Shown piece by piece: positions 5,765-11,661 of a stretch of 11,661 bases of DNA (the first letter of the stretch is position 1; each line of letters starts with the position of its first letter). The notes under the pieces are model-generated. The model had not been told where the DNA came from. It worked only from the letters and a program-made list of their open reading frames with translations, and searched no databases. Where the stretch lies: assembly GCA_023443315.1 (NCBI GenBank), contig JAEZVA010000074.1:1-11661 (forward strand), read 5' to 3'. A program made the translations under genes and the position numbers. Origin of the DNA: Bacillota bacterium (lineage in GTDB: Bacteria; Bacillota; Clostridia; Oscillospirales; Ruminococcaceae).

Positions 5765-6466
5765 ATGGATGCAATCATTAACGGATGGCTGGAGCCGGTC
5801 TCGACCATAATGCTTGAAAATGCGTGGCTTGCGCCACTGCTTGCGCTGTTTGCGGGGGTTCTTACCTCGTTTTCGCCCTGCTGTCTCTCTAGCGTGCCCC
5901 TTGTGATTGGGTATGTGGGCGGGGTGGGCGACCACAACGCGAAGCGTTCGTTTTTATACTCCCTTGTGTTCTCGGGAGGTATGGCGATTACCTATACCTC
6001 CCTTGCGATAGCGGCTTCGCTGCTGGGCAGACTGATGAGCGGCGCGGGCAAATGGTGGTATGTGGTGCTGGGTATTTTGATGCTGCTGATGGCGCTGCAG
6101 ACCTGGGGCGTATTTCAGTTTATGCCATCCACCAATGCGCTGGCAAAGAACAAGAAGCGCGGTGCTTTGGGTGCGCTGCTTGCGGGCATTTTGGCGGGGC
6201 TGTTTTCGTCGCCCTGCGCTACCCCCGTACTCGTAACGCTGCTTGCGGTGGTGATGCAAAAGGGCAGCTTTGTGTGGGGCGTGATGCTGCTGCTCTTGTA
6301 CTCGATTGGACACAGCACGCTGGTGCTGATTGCCGGAACCTCGGTGGGGTTTGTTAAGCGGCTTTCGGCAAGCCCGAAGTACGGTGCAGTCAGCCGTGTG
6401 CTGAGCATCGTGATGGGTGTGATGATGGTGCTACTGGCAGTGTATATGTTCTACATCGCGTTTTAG
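5765..6466 (+). CDS. ccdA: CcdA-family thiol-disulfide electron transporter
   Basis: This is a 233-residue integral membrane protein with about six transmembrane segments, as expected for CcdA (the short relative of DsbD). CcdA takes electrons from cytoplasmic thioredoxin and passes them through two membrane cysteines to an external thioredoxin-like protein. The two cysteine motifs are present in the usual helices: SFSPCCLSSVP (Cys39/Cys40) and FSSPCATPV (Cys151). The first motif has two adjacent cysteines where most members have one followed by a hydrophobic residue. Two starts are possible: ATG 5753 abuts the GAAAGGG, whereas ATG 5765 has about 12 bases of spacing and is preferred. It follows the anchored thioredoxin, its probable partner. 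Confidence 0.92.
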   Translation: MDAIINGWLEPVSTIMLENAWLAPLLALFAGVLTSFSPCCLSSVPLVIGYVGGVGDHNAKRSFLYSLVFSGGMAITYTSLAIAASLLGRLMSGAGKWWYVVLGILMLLMALQTWGVFQFMPSTNALAKNKKRGALGALLAGILAGLFSSPCATPVLVTLLAVVMQKGSFVWGVMLLLLYSIGHSTLVLIAGTSVGFVKRLSASPKYGAVSRVLSIVMGVMMVLLAVYMFYIAF

Positions 6467-6506
6467 TAAATAAAGTGGAGATTAAAACAGCATGGGAGGA
6501 CGAAGG

Positions 6507-6860
6507 ATGAGCGGCTTGTTTGTTTGCTACCCCAAATGCACCACCTGCCAAAAGGCAAAACGGTGGATGGATGAGCACGGCATCTCGTACACCGAGCGAA
6601 ACATCAAGGAGCACAAACCCACCGAGCAGGAGATACGCGCGTGGCATGAAAAGAGCGGTCTGCCCCTCAAACGTTTTTTTAACACCAGCGGGCTACTGTA
6701 CCGCGAGGGCAATGTTGCGAAGCGGCTTGCGACCATGAGCGAGGAGGAGCAGCTTACCCTGCTAGCCTCGGACGGGATGATGGTAAAGCGACCGATCTTC
6801 GTGACGGAGGGTGCCATTTTGGTCGGCTTTCGCGAGAGCGAGTGGGAACAGCTAGTCTAA
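6507..6860 (+). CDS. ArsC/Spx-family thiol reductase-like protein
   Basis: This 117-residue protein has the thioredoxin-like ArsC/Spx fold. It begins FVCYPKCTTCQKAKRWMDEHG, with the CxxC pair Cys11/Cys14, followed by the family pattern YTERNIKEHKPT, LPLKRFFNTSG and, near the end, VKRPIFV then GFRESEW. E. coli ArsC uses a single catalytic cysteine, while CxxC members include Spx-type regulators and ArsC-related reductases of uncertain substrate. Arsenate reductase is therefore possible but not shown. The start is the ATG at 6507, because GGGAGG (6494-6499) sits seven bases upstream; an in-frame ATG at 6492 has a poorer site. It is the last gene of the redox cluster, 40 bases after ccdA, and a strong terminator follows. 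Confidence 0.9.
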   Translation: MSGLFVCYPKCTTCQKAKRWMDEHGISYTERNIKEHKPTEQEIRAWHEKSGLPLKRFFNTSGLLYREGNVAKRLATMSEEEQLTLLASDGMMVKRPIFVTEGAILVGFRESEWEQLV

Positions 6861-6870
6861 TAAAAATAGT

Positions 6871-6910
6871 AAAGCAAGAGCCGAATTCGATTTCGGCTCT
6901 TGCTTTTTTT
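6871..6910 (+). terminator. Strong intrinsic terminator of the redox cluster
   Basis: AAAGCAAGAGCCGAA (6871-6885) is a perfect 15-bp complement of TTCGGCTCTTGCTTT (6892-6906), with the loop TTCGAT and a run of T residues to 6910. It cleanly separates the cluster from the lipoprotein gene. Confidence 0.95.
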
Positions 6911-6914
6911 GAGC

Positions 6915-6943
6915 TTGCGGAGACGGAAATAATAGTGTATATT
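6915..6943 (+). promoter_or_regulatory. Candidate promoter of the lipoprotein gene
   Basis: TTGCGG (6915-6920) and TATATT (6938-6943) are 17 bases apart, immediately after the preceding terminator and 35 bases before the start codon. Transcription would start near 6950. Confidence 0.65.
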
Positions 6944-6977
6944 GGTAAAAATAGACGGAGATAGGGGGTATACATAG

Positions 6978-8282
6978 GTGAAACGGTTTATTGCATTAAC
7001 GGCACTTGCGCTGCTTATGTGCGCTTGTACAAGAAGTATGGCAGTCGTTTCTTTGCTATCTGATGCGCAAGAGATGCCCCAGAGCAGTCAGGCGGCTTCA
7101 GGGGTGGTTAGTAATCAGGTTGAGGATGCCGATATGGTGGTCATGACAGAGGACAGGGCGCTTGAGATACTTGGCGACCAAAGTAAATTGGAGACCTACT
7201 CGCAGCAGCCAAACTGTGTCATCTCGCATCGTGACAGGTGGAGCAAGAATACACAACCGTTGACAGAGTGGATTCGCTGTTACCGTGAGGGATTGCCCGC
7301 GCAGGTGGAGATTTTATACGATGGGTGGACGATGCCATGTATCTATGTTCTAGAATGCGACGGCAGTGAGCAGTATACGATTACCGAATACAGTGACGCG
7401 CTCGGAAAGAATGTCTATACCAGTAGTATGCTAACAGAACGCGCCGTTGATTACACCTTTGGCGCAGATATTACGGGCAAGAACTGGCCCATACCCATTA
7501 AAAAGAAAGGACTTGCAGATGAAAAACCGAGCGAGGACCGATACGACCAGACGGTTGTGTTTAAGGATGACGTTGCGCATGTAACGAAAGAAGAGTTAAA
7601 GGTGTATCTGTACAACAGCGATACAAAGAAGTACACCATTCAAGGGGCGGATATATCATGGTCGGGATATAAACAAAATTACTCCGCAGAGATAGAAAAC
7701 AACTTCGGAAGACCGTTATTTGCCCTGTTTGGGCTTGACAAGCAAAGGGGAATAATCTATTTAAATATAACTCAAACGCTGAACACCAGAAACTTTACAA
7801 AGAAAACCGAGCGAGAGATTTTGTACTCGCTTGCGCGGACGATGATGGAAAACGAGCCGGACTATATTGGCGTGTGTTTTGAAACAGAAGTAGGCGGCGA
7901 AATAGTACCGTACGATGGAGGAATGTATTTTGGGAGTAATGCGATATGTATGCCTCCCGAAGCGTCCCCCCTTGGCGCACTATCGATTGATGATGCAACC
8001 CAGAGGGTAAAGGAGCACATTAGTACATGGCTTAGTACAAATGACACCGATATTAAAGTGCCAACCGCCAATGACATAGAGGCTAATTTGTATGCGGCAA
8101 AGTATATTGACGGAATGTTGTTTTATTTGTTTCGGTACTATGAGAACGGTGCAGATTTAGGCGGATTTGCAATGGACGTGGATACCGGCAATGTGTTTTA
8201 TTCCATTAGCGCGGTGGATGGGGCATTTGTCTTAGTGTGGGATGAAGGGCAGAAGCGCATCCTGCCAAACGCATTGAGATAA
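6978..8282 (+). CDS. Predicted lipoprotein of unknown function
   Basis: This 434-residue protein is not one I recognise. It starts MKRFIALTALALLMCAC, a short positively charged hydrophobic signal ending in a lipobox-like MCA-C, so Cys17 would be lipid-modified and the protein held on the outer face of the membrane. A low-complexity Ser/Gln/Ala linker (about 30-50) follows, then a mixed alpha/beta region with many aromatic and charged residues and no transmembrane helix. The C-terminal part (LFYLFRYYENGADLGGFAMDVDTGNVF) loosely recalls PepSY-like sheets, but this is only an impression. The start is the GTG at 6978, with AGGGGG nine bases upstream. Base composition is poorer in GC than its neighbours: 26 of 60 in each of two hand-counted lines (7381-7440 and 8041-8100), against 36 of 60 at 4081-4140. 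It has its own promoter and terminator and stands alone. Confidence 0.85.
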   Translation: MKRFIALTALALLMCACTRSMAVVSLLSDAQEMPQSSQAASGVVSNQVEDADMVVMTEDRALEILGDQSKLETYSQQPNCVISHRDRWSKNTQPLTEWIRCYREGLPAQVEILYDGWTMPCIYVLECDGSEQYTITEYSDALGKNVYTSSMLTERAVDYTFGADITGKNWPIPIKKKGLADEKPSEDRYDQTVVFKDDVAHVTKEELKVYLYNSDTKKYTIQGADISWSGYKQNYSAEIENNFGRPLFALFGLDKQRGIIYLNITQTLNTRNFTKKTEREILYSLARTMMENEPDYIGVCFETEVGGEIVPYDGGMYFGSNAICMPPEASPLGALSIDDATQRVKEHISTWLSTNDTDIKVPTANDIEANLYAAKYIDGMLFYLFRYYENGADLGGFAMDVDTGNVFYSISAVDGAFVLVWDEGQKRILPNALR

Positions 8283-8294
8283 TTGGGCATAAAA

Positions 8295-8483
8295 TTAAGA
8301 AGCTTCAAAAAAGAGATCGTCTCCTTTTTGAAGCTTCTTTTTGTGTGTGGTGCGGTCATATGCCTTTGGGTCTTGCGGCTTGCGGGTAACGGGGTTGAGT
8401 GCGCCCCATGTCGCGCGTTTTTCTTTGTTGCGCTTTTCGCGTTCTTTTTTAGACAGCTTCTCGTACGGTACAAAGCGGTTCAT
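8295..8483 (-). CDS. Small basic protein of unknown function (62 residues)
   Basis: The protein begins MNRFVPYEKLSKKEREKRNK and continues TWGALNPVTRKPQDPKAYDR; it is rich in Lys and Arg and has no membrane segment. It resembles small conserved hypothetical proteins of Clostridia that share a KLSKKE start and a WG-NPVTRKP-PKAY core, as far as I recall; their function is unknown, though the charge would suit nucleic-acid or ribosome binding. Support for a real gene is a very good ribosome binding site, GGAGG, six bases before the ATG at 8483, and placement in a gap between two terminators. Oddly, the last 13 codons and the stop lie inside the bidirectional terminator of the lipoprotein gene, so the C-terminal KLQKGDDLFFEAS is encoded by hairpin bases. 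No clear promoter of its own was found. Confidence 0.72.
   Translation of the reverse strand: MNRFVPYEKLSKKEREKRNKEKRATWGALNPVTRKPQDPKAYDRTTHKKKLQKGDDLFFEAS
8297..8343 (+). terminator. Strong terminator, probably bidirectional
   Basis: AAGAAGCTTCAAAAA (8297-8311) pairs perfectly with TTTTTGAAGCTTCTT (8325-8339), and GAGA/TCTC (8313-8316/8320-8323) extends the stem around TCG. A T-run follows on the plus strand, ending the lipoprotein transcript. On the minus strand the stem is followed by AATTTTATG, and it overlaps the last codons of the small gene at 8295-8483. Confidence 0.9.
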
Positions 8484-8513
8484 CGTAATCCTCCGTGTAT
8501 TTTATTTATAAAT

Positions 8514-8540
8514 ATGGGGCTGATGCGGGGTCAGCCCCAT
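8514..8540 (-). terminator. Terminator of the merR/tipAS-type gene
   Basis: ATGGGGCTGA (8514-8523) pairs perfectly with TCAGCCCCAT (8531-8540) around TGCGGGG. Read on the minus strand it is followed by ATTTATAAATAAAATA, which is AT-rich but not a pure U-tract, so some readthrough into the small gene at 8295-8483 is possible and may be how that gene is transcribed. Confidence 0.7.
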
Positions 8541-8593
8541 CATGATAACACGGCGGCTGCCAAAATGCAACCTGCCGCTATCGGCGCGTATGG

Positions 8594-9328
8594 TTACCTG
8601 CAGTATGCCGCAAATGCGTCGCTCATATACTGCGCAAGACCCGGTGCGCGCTTATCGATGTTTTTGGTAAACCGCTCGTCGGCGATGTACATCTCGCCAA
8701 GACCAGCGAGCATCTCCTTGGGGCAGTCGTAGAAATGTTTGCTGATGTGTGCCTGCCAGTCGGCTACCAGCTGTTGCACGGCGGGGGACGCGGGGTCGTT
8801 GCCCATCTGTGCGACAAAGCCGTCGTAGATTTTCTCTGCCTCGGCGTTAATGCGCGCCCAATCGTCTTTGTTGTAGGATGAAGTACGTTTTGCGCTCTGT
8901 TTGTAAGCGTCGGTGCTTCCCCAGCGCTGCTTCGCCTCGTCGGCATACTGTTTTTGTGCCTGCTCGATCTCGGTCATATCAAACTCTTTAAAGCTCATGT
9001 GTTTCTCTCCTTTTAAGGTGGTGTCCACAAGGGCAATCAGACGCTCGAGCCGCTCGCGTTTTAGCAGAAGCAGCTCTTTGTGCGAGTGCATCGCCCTGTG
9101 TCGGTCGAAGGAGGGATTGTCAAGAATCTCGCGAATCTCCGAGAGGGGAAAGTCGAGCTCACGAAAGAACAGGATCTGCTGCAGGCGGGCAAGCGCCGCA
9201 TCGTCATACAGACGGTAGCCCGCTTCGGTGGTATTGCTTGGGCGCAGCAGACCAATCTGGTCGTAGTAGTGGAGCGTGCGCACGCTCACACCCGCAAGCT
9301 TTGCCGCCTCGTGTACCGCAAGATTCAT
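8594..9328 (-). CDS. MerR-family regulator with TipAS drug-recognition domain
   Basis: This 244-residue regulator has a MerR winged helix (residues 1-70: VHEAAKLAGVSVRTLHYYDQIGLL, GYRLYDD), a helical linker (about 75-108) and a TipAS domain (111-244) with AKQRWGSTDAYKQSA and the C-terminal YDCPKEMLAGLGEMYIADERFTKNI. TipAS domains are globin-like helical pockets that bind thiopeptides and other drugs and so switch the regulator on. The start is the ATG at 9328, with AAAGGA ten bases upstream; an in-frame GTG at 9337 overlaps that site and is unlikely. The gene carries its own 19-bp-spacer MerR promoter, so it is probably autoactivated. An internal ribosome binding site and ATG at residue 111 could yield the TipAS domain alone. 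No resistance gene lies downstream. Confidence 0.94.
   Translation of the reverse strand: MNLAVHEAAKLAGVSVRTLHYYDQIGLLRPSNTTEAGYRLYDDAALARLQQILFFRELDFPLSEIREILDNPSFDRHRAMHSHKELLLLKRERLERLIALVDTTLKGEKHMSFKEFDMTEIEQAQKQYADEAKQRWGSTDAYKQSAKRTSSYNKDDWARINAEAEKIYDGFVAQMGNDPASPAVQQLVADWQAHISKHFYDCPKEMLAGLGEMYIADERFTKNIDKRAPGLAQYMSDAFAAYCR
8996..9012 (-). promoter_or_regulatory. Internal ribosome binding site and ATG for a stand-alone TipAS domain
   Basis: Inside the merR/tipAS-type gene, AAGGAG (9007-9012 on the minus strand) is followed after eight bases by an in-frame ATG (8996-8998), encoding Met111 of the full protein. The short product would be 134 residues starting MSFKEFDMTEIEQ and would hold exactly the drug-binding domain without the DNA-binding helix. 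Streptomyces tipA is known to make TipAL and TipAS from one gene in the same way. The start is seen in the sequence; its use is inferred. Confidence 0.65.
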
Positions 9329-9352
9329 GGTGGTCACTTCCTTTCAAAACTC

Positions 9353-9383
9353 AGTATAGACTATGACGCAACGTGAGAGTCAA
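9353..9383 (-). promoter_or_regulatory. MerR-type promoter and operator of the merR/tipAS-type gene
   Basis: On the minus strand TTGACT (9378-9383) and TATACT (9353-9358) are separated by exactly 19 bases. A dyad spans 9359-9381: GACT/AGTC at the ends and ACG/CGT inside match, with 8 of 11 paired positions complementary. This is the expected binding site for a MerR-family activator, and the regulator is the gene it drives. Confidence 0.85.
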
Positions 9384-9426
9384 GGGGGATGTTGTAATAT
9401 TTTATAAAAGCCTTCTTTGTGGCAAT

Positions 9427-9455
9427 AGTATAAACTAAAAACGGTACGGATGCAA
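9427..9455 (-). promoter_or_regulatory. Possible second leftward promoter overlapping the serA terminator
   Basis: On the minus strand TTGCAT (9450-9455) and TATACT (9427-9432) are 17 bases apart. The -35 lies in the loop and arm of the serA terminator hairpin. It would give a constitutive transcript entering the merR/tipAS-type gene from about 45 bases further upstream than the MerR-type promoter. The match could be chance in AT-rich DNA. Confidence 0.3.
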
Positions 9456-9472
9456 AGCATCCATACCGTTTT
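9437..9472 (-). terminator. Terminator of the serC-serA operon
   Basis: ACGGTA (9441-9446) pairs with TACCGT (9464-9469) and GGATGC (9448-9453) with GCATCC (9457-9462), with one C/A mismatch and the loop AAA. Flanking A and T runs extend the stem, and on the minus strand it ends in TTTTTAGTTTAT. Confidence 0.88.
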
Positions 9473-9489
9473 GTATTGTTAAATAGTAG

Positions 9490-10656
9490 TTACTTATAAA
9501 TCGAAACGCGGATAATGCCTTCGATCTCGGTCAGCTTTGCGGCGGTTTTTTCATCGAAGTCGCCCGTGATGTCCAGCAGGGTGTAGGCGGTATCCTTCTT
9601 TGATTTGTTGGTCAGGTTGTCGATGTTAATGCCAAGTTGCGCCATCGCCGAGGTGATAGAGGAGATCATGTTCGGGATGTTCTTGTGAATTACGCCGACA
9701 CGAACGGGGGTGGAGCGGGGCATCTCAACATTGGGCAGGTTCACCGAGTTGCGGATGTTGCCGTTTTCGAGGTAGTCAATCAGCTCGTCGGCTGCCATGC
9801 GAGCGCAGTTGTCCTCCGACTCGGGGGTAGAGGCGCCAAGGTGCGGGATGCTCAGCACGCCGGGGTGACCGATCATCTCAGCGGTGGGGAAGTCGGTGAC
9901 GTAAACGCGCACCAGCTTTTCGCCGAGCGCTGTAAGCATATCCTCCGTGGCAACCAGCTCGCCGCGCGAGAAGTTTAGGATGCGAACCCCGTGCTTCATG
10001 CGCTCGATGGCGGCGGAGTTTACCATGCCCTTTGTCTCGGGGGTAAGGGGAACATGCAGGGTGATGTAGTCGCAGTTCTCGTAGATCTCGCCAAGGCTTT
10101 TTGCGTGGCACACGCTGCGCGAAAGCCCCCAAGCGGCATCTACTGACAGGTAGGGGTCGTAGCCATAAACCTGCATGCCGAGCCGTTCGGCGGCGTTGGC
10201 AACCAGAATGCCGATCGCGCCAAGCCCGATAACGCCAAGCTTCTTGCCTGCGATTTCGGGACCCACGAACATGCCCTTGCCTTTTTCAACCTGCTTCGAG
10301 ATATCGCCGTCCGCCTCTGTTAAGGTCTGCACCCACTGCATTGCGGGGAAAATTTTACGGGAGGAGAGCAGCAGTGCGGCAAGCACAAGCTCCTTTACGG
10401 CGTTTGCGTTTGCGCCGGGGGTATTAAACACGGCAATGCCCAGTTCGGTGCACTTGTCGGTGGGGATATTGTTGGTACCGGCACCCGCTCTGGCAATCGC
10501 CTTTAGGCTTGCGGGCAGCGCCATCTCGTGCATCGATGCCGAACGCACCAGCACGGCGTCAGGTTGTTCCATCACGTCCGCCACGCGGTATTTCGCACCG
10601 TCAAAGCGGTCGGTGGCAACGGGCGAGATCTTATTGAGTGTCTGAATGTTATACAT
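9490..10656 (-). CDS. serA: D-3-phosphoglycerate dehydrogenase
   Basis: SerA oxidises 3-phosphoglycerate to 3-phosphohydroxypyruvate with NAD, the first step of serine synthesis. The protein has 388 residues: a split substrate domain (about 1-90 and 280-310), an NAD-binding domain with GLGAIG (144-149) followed by the acidic Asp167 in YGYDPY, and a C-terminal ACT domain (about 318-388) for allosteric control, typically by serine. The catalytic triad is visible as Arg231 (NFSRGEL), Glu260 (PTAEM) and His272 (IPHLGAST). The loop between Glu and His is shorter than in E. coli SerA, which I associate with clostridial members. The ATG overlaps the serC stop by one base (TGATG), so translation is coupled; AGGAGG lies about 12 bases upstream inside serC. 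A terminator follows. Confidence 0.96.
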   Translation of the reverse strand: MYNIQTLNKISPVATDRFDGAKYRVADVMEQPDAVLVRSASMHEMALPASLKAIARAGAGTNNIPTDKCTELGIAVFNTPGANANAVKELVLAALLLSSRKIFPAMQWVQTLTEADGDISKQVEKGKGMFVGPEIAGKKLGVIGLGAIGILVANAAERLGMQVYGYDPYLSVDAAWGLSRSVCHAKSLGEIYENCDYITLHVPLTPETKGMVNSAAIERMKHGVRILNFSRGELVATEDMLTALGEKLVRVYVTDFPTAEMIGHPGVLSIPHLGASTPESEDNCARMAADELIDYLENGNIRNSVNLPNVEMPRSTPVRVGVIHKNIPNMISSITSAMAQLGINIDNLTNKSKKDTAYTLLDITGDFDEKTAAKLTEIEGIIRVSIYK

Positions 10657-11661
10657 CAGGCGTTTTCCTCCTCAAACTTCTTCATAAACGCAACCAGCGC
10701 CTCTACGCCCGCGATGGGCATTGCGTTGTAGATCGAAGCGCGCATGCCGCCAACCGAGCGGTGACCCTTGAGGTTTACAAACCCGGCCGCTTCGGCCGCC
10801 TTGCAGAACTTCTTATCAAGGTCCTCGTTGCCGGTGACAAACGGAATGTTCATCAGCGAGCGGTCTGCCTTTTCTACTGTGCCCTGAAACAGCTTACTGC
10901 GGTCGAGGTAGTTGTAAAGGATAGCAGCCTTCTTTTCGTTGTGCTCCTTCATCTTATCAAGCCCGCCGAACTCGTCGCGAATCCACTCGAGCACCAGCTT
11001 GCAGATGTAGATGGCGTAGCAGGGCGGGGTATTGTACATCGAGTCGTTTTCGACGTGCGTTTTGTAGTCAAACATGGTGGGGGTGTAGTCACGCGCCTTG
11101 CCGATTAAGTCTTCGCGGACAATAACCACAGTAAGACCGGCAGGACCCATGTTCTTCTGTGCACCAGCGTAGATTAGCCCGTACTTTGCTACGTCAATCG
11201 GTTCGCTGAGGATGCAGGAGGACATATCGGCGACCAGAGGCACGTTGCCGGTATCGGGCAGCTCGGTAAAGCGGGTGCCGAAGATGGTGTTGTTCTGGCA
11301 GATATGAAAGTAATCCGCGTCCTTGGTAAAGGTTGCGGGGTCAAGCTTTGGTATGTAGCTAAAGGTTTTGTCGGAGCTAGACGCCACTGCCTTGCACTCG
11401 CCGTAGCGGGATGCCTCGCTGTACGCCTTTTTTGCCCACTGACCGGTGATGGCGAAATCTGCCTTGCCGGAACCGTTTAGCAGATTAAGCGGGATCATGG
11501 CAAACTGGCTGGATGCGCCGCCCTGCAAAAACAAAACCTTGTAGTTGTCGGGGATGCAGAGCGTCTCGCGCAGCAGGCTCTCGCAACCGGAAATAATCTC
11601 CTCATATACCTTGGAGCGGTGGGACATCTCCATCACCGACTGACCGCTGCCGTTGTAATCG
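10656..11661 (-). CDS. serC: Phosphoserine aminotransferase (5' end outside window)
   Basis: SerC is a pyridoxal-phosphate enzyme that transaminates 3-phosphohydroxypyruvate with glutamate to give phosphoserine, the step after SerA. The frame is open to the window edge: codons before 11636 read DYNGSGQS, then VMEMSHRSKVYEEII, which is internal SerC sequence, so about 335 residues are visible of a usual 360 or so and the N-terminus is missing. Family landmarks are LQGGASSQFAMIPLNLL, the aspartate of LVADMSSCILSEPID and the cofactor lysine in YAGAQKNMGPAGLT (codon at 11154-11156), and the end HRSVGGMRASIYNAMP. It overlaps serA by one base as the upstream gene of the operon; the promoter is outside the window. 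Confidence 0.95.
   Translation of the reverse strand, partial: DYNGSGQSVMEMSHRSKVYEEIISGCESLLRETLCIPDNYKVLFLQGGASSQFAMIPLNLLNGSGKADFAITGQWAKKAYSEASRYGECKAVASSSDKTFSYIPKLDPATFTKDADYFHICQNNTIFGTRFTELPDTGNVPLVADMSSCILSEPIDVAKYGLIYAGAQKNMGPAGLTVVIVREDLIGKARDYTPTMFDYKTHVENDSMYNTPPCYAIYICKLVLEWIRDEFGGLDKMKEHNEKKAAILYNYLDRSKLFQGTVEKADRSLMNIPFVTGNEDLDKKFCKAAEAAGFVNLKGHRSVGGMRASIYNAMPIAGVEALVAFMKKFEEENA

Noticed and set aside
5706..5810. A small open frame in the trx-ccdA gap (34 codons from ATG 5706)
   Set aside because: It overlaps the start of ccdA in another frame, has no ribosome binding site and sits on the hairpin at 5712-5744.
4575..6860. A classical arsenic-resistance operon
   Set aside because: ArsR-like and ArsC-like genes are present, but no arsenite pump is, and the ArsC-like protein has a CxxC site shared by Spx-type proteins. 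Redox function is the safer reading.
8283..8732. A 149-codon plus-strand frame directly after the lipoprotein gene
   Set aside because: It begins inside a strong terminator, crosses a second hairpin and ends antisense to the TipAS domain; the minus-strand 62-residue gene with GGAGG explains the region better.

Overview
The window looks like chromosomal DNA of a Gram-positive anaerobe of the class Clostridia, probably near Oscillospiraceae/Ruminococcaceae. This is an inference from several points: strong AGGAGG-type ribosome binding sites, GTG starts, sigma-A-like promoters, many short intrinsic terminators, a lipobox lipoprotein, and a serC-serA pair with a 388-residue ACT-domain SerA. Most of the window is fairly GC-rich. 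Nothing indicates phage, transposon, CRISPR or rRNA/tRNA genes.

Layout. (1) 1-1138, plus strand: the possible tail of an unknown gene, then an ABC transporter ATPase of the COG4586 type with no permease next to it. (2) 1171-2233, plus: a -10-like element, a terminator-bearing leader and a fused methionine sulfoxide reductase msrAB, convergent with trmO (2310-2786, minus). trmO is divergent from a yjbQ-family gene (2944-3339, plus). (3) 3367-4242, plus: a MerR/GyrI-domain regulator behind a textbook MerR promoter with a 19-bp spacer, closed by a perfect 12-bp hairpin. (4) 4243-4574: a 332-base gap with a good plus-strand promoter and a nested RNA fold, leading into a thiol-redox cluster (4575-6860): arsR-type regulator, membrane-anchored thioredoxin, CcdA-like transporter and ArsC/Spx-type CxxC reductase, closed by a strong terminator. 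(5) 6915-8282, plus: an AT-richer gene for an unrecognised lipoprotein with its own promoter and terminator. (6) 8295-11661, all minus: a 62-residue basic protein, a MerR/TipAS regulator with its own 19-bp-spacer promoter, then serA and serC (serC is cut by the window edge).

How the genes may work together. The redox cluster reads as a relay: CcdA would carry electrons from cytoplasmic thioredoxin across the membrane to the anchored thioredoxin, under a Cys-containing ArsR repressor. MsrAB repairs oxidised methionine and also uses thioredoxin-type reductant. Both MerR genes seem to control themselves. serC and serA overlap by one base and form the serine pathway pair.

The points most worth a second look are: an internal ribosome binding site and ATG that could make a free TipAS drug-binding domain; possible attenuation in the msrAB leader; the folded leader ahead of the redox cluster; and a small basic-protein gene whose 3' end lies inside a bidirectional terminator. 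I saw no clearly new defence or mobile system.
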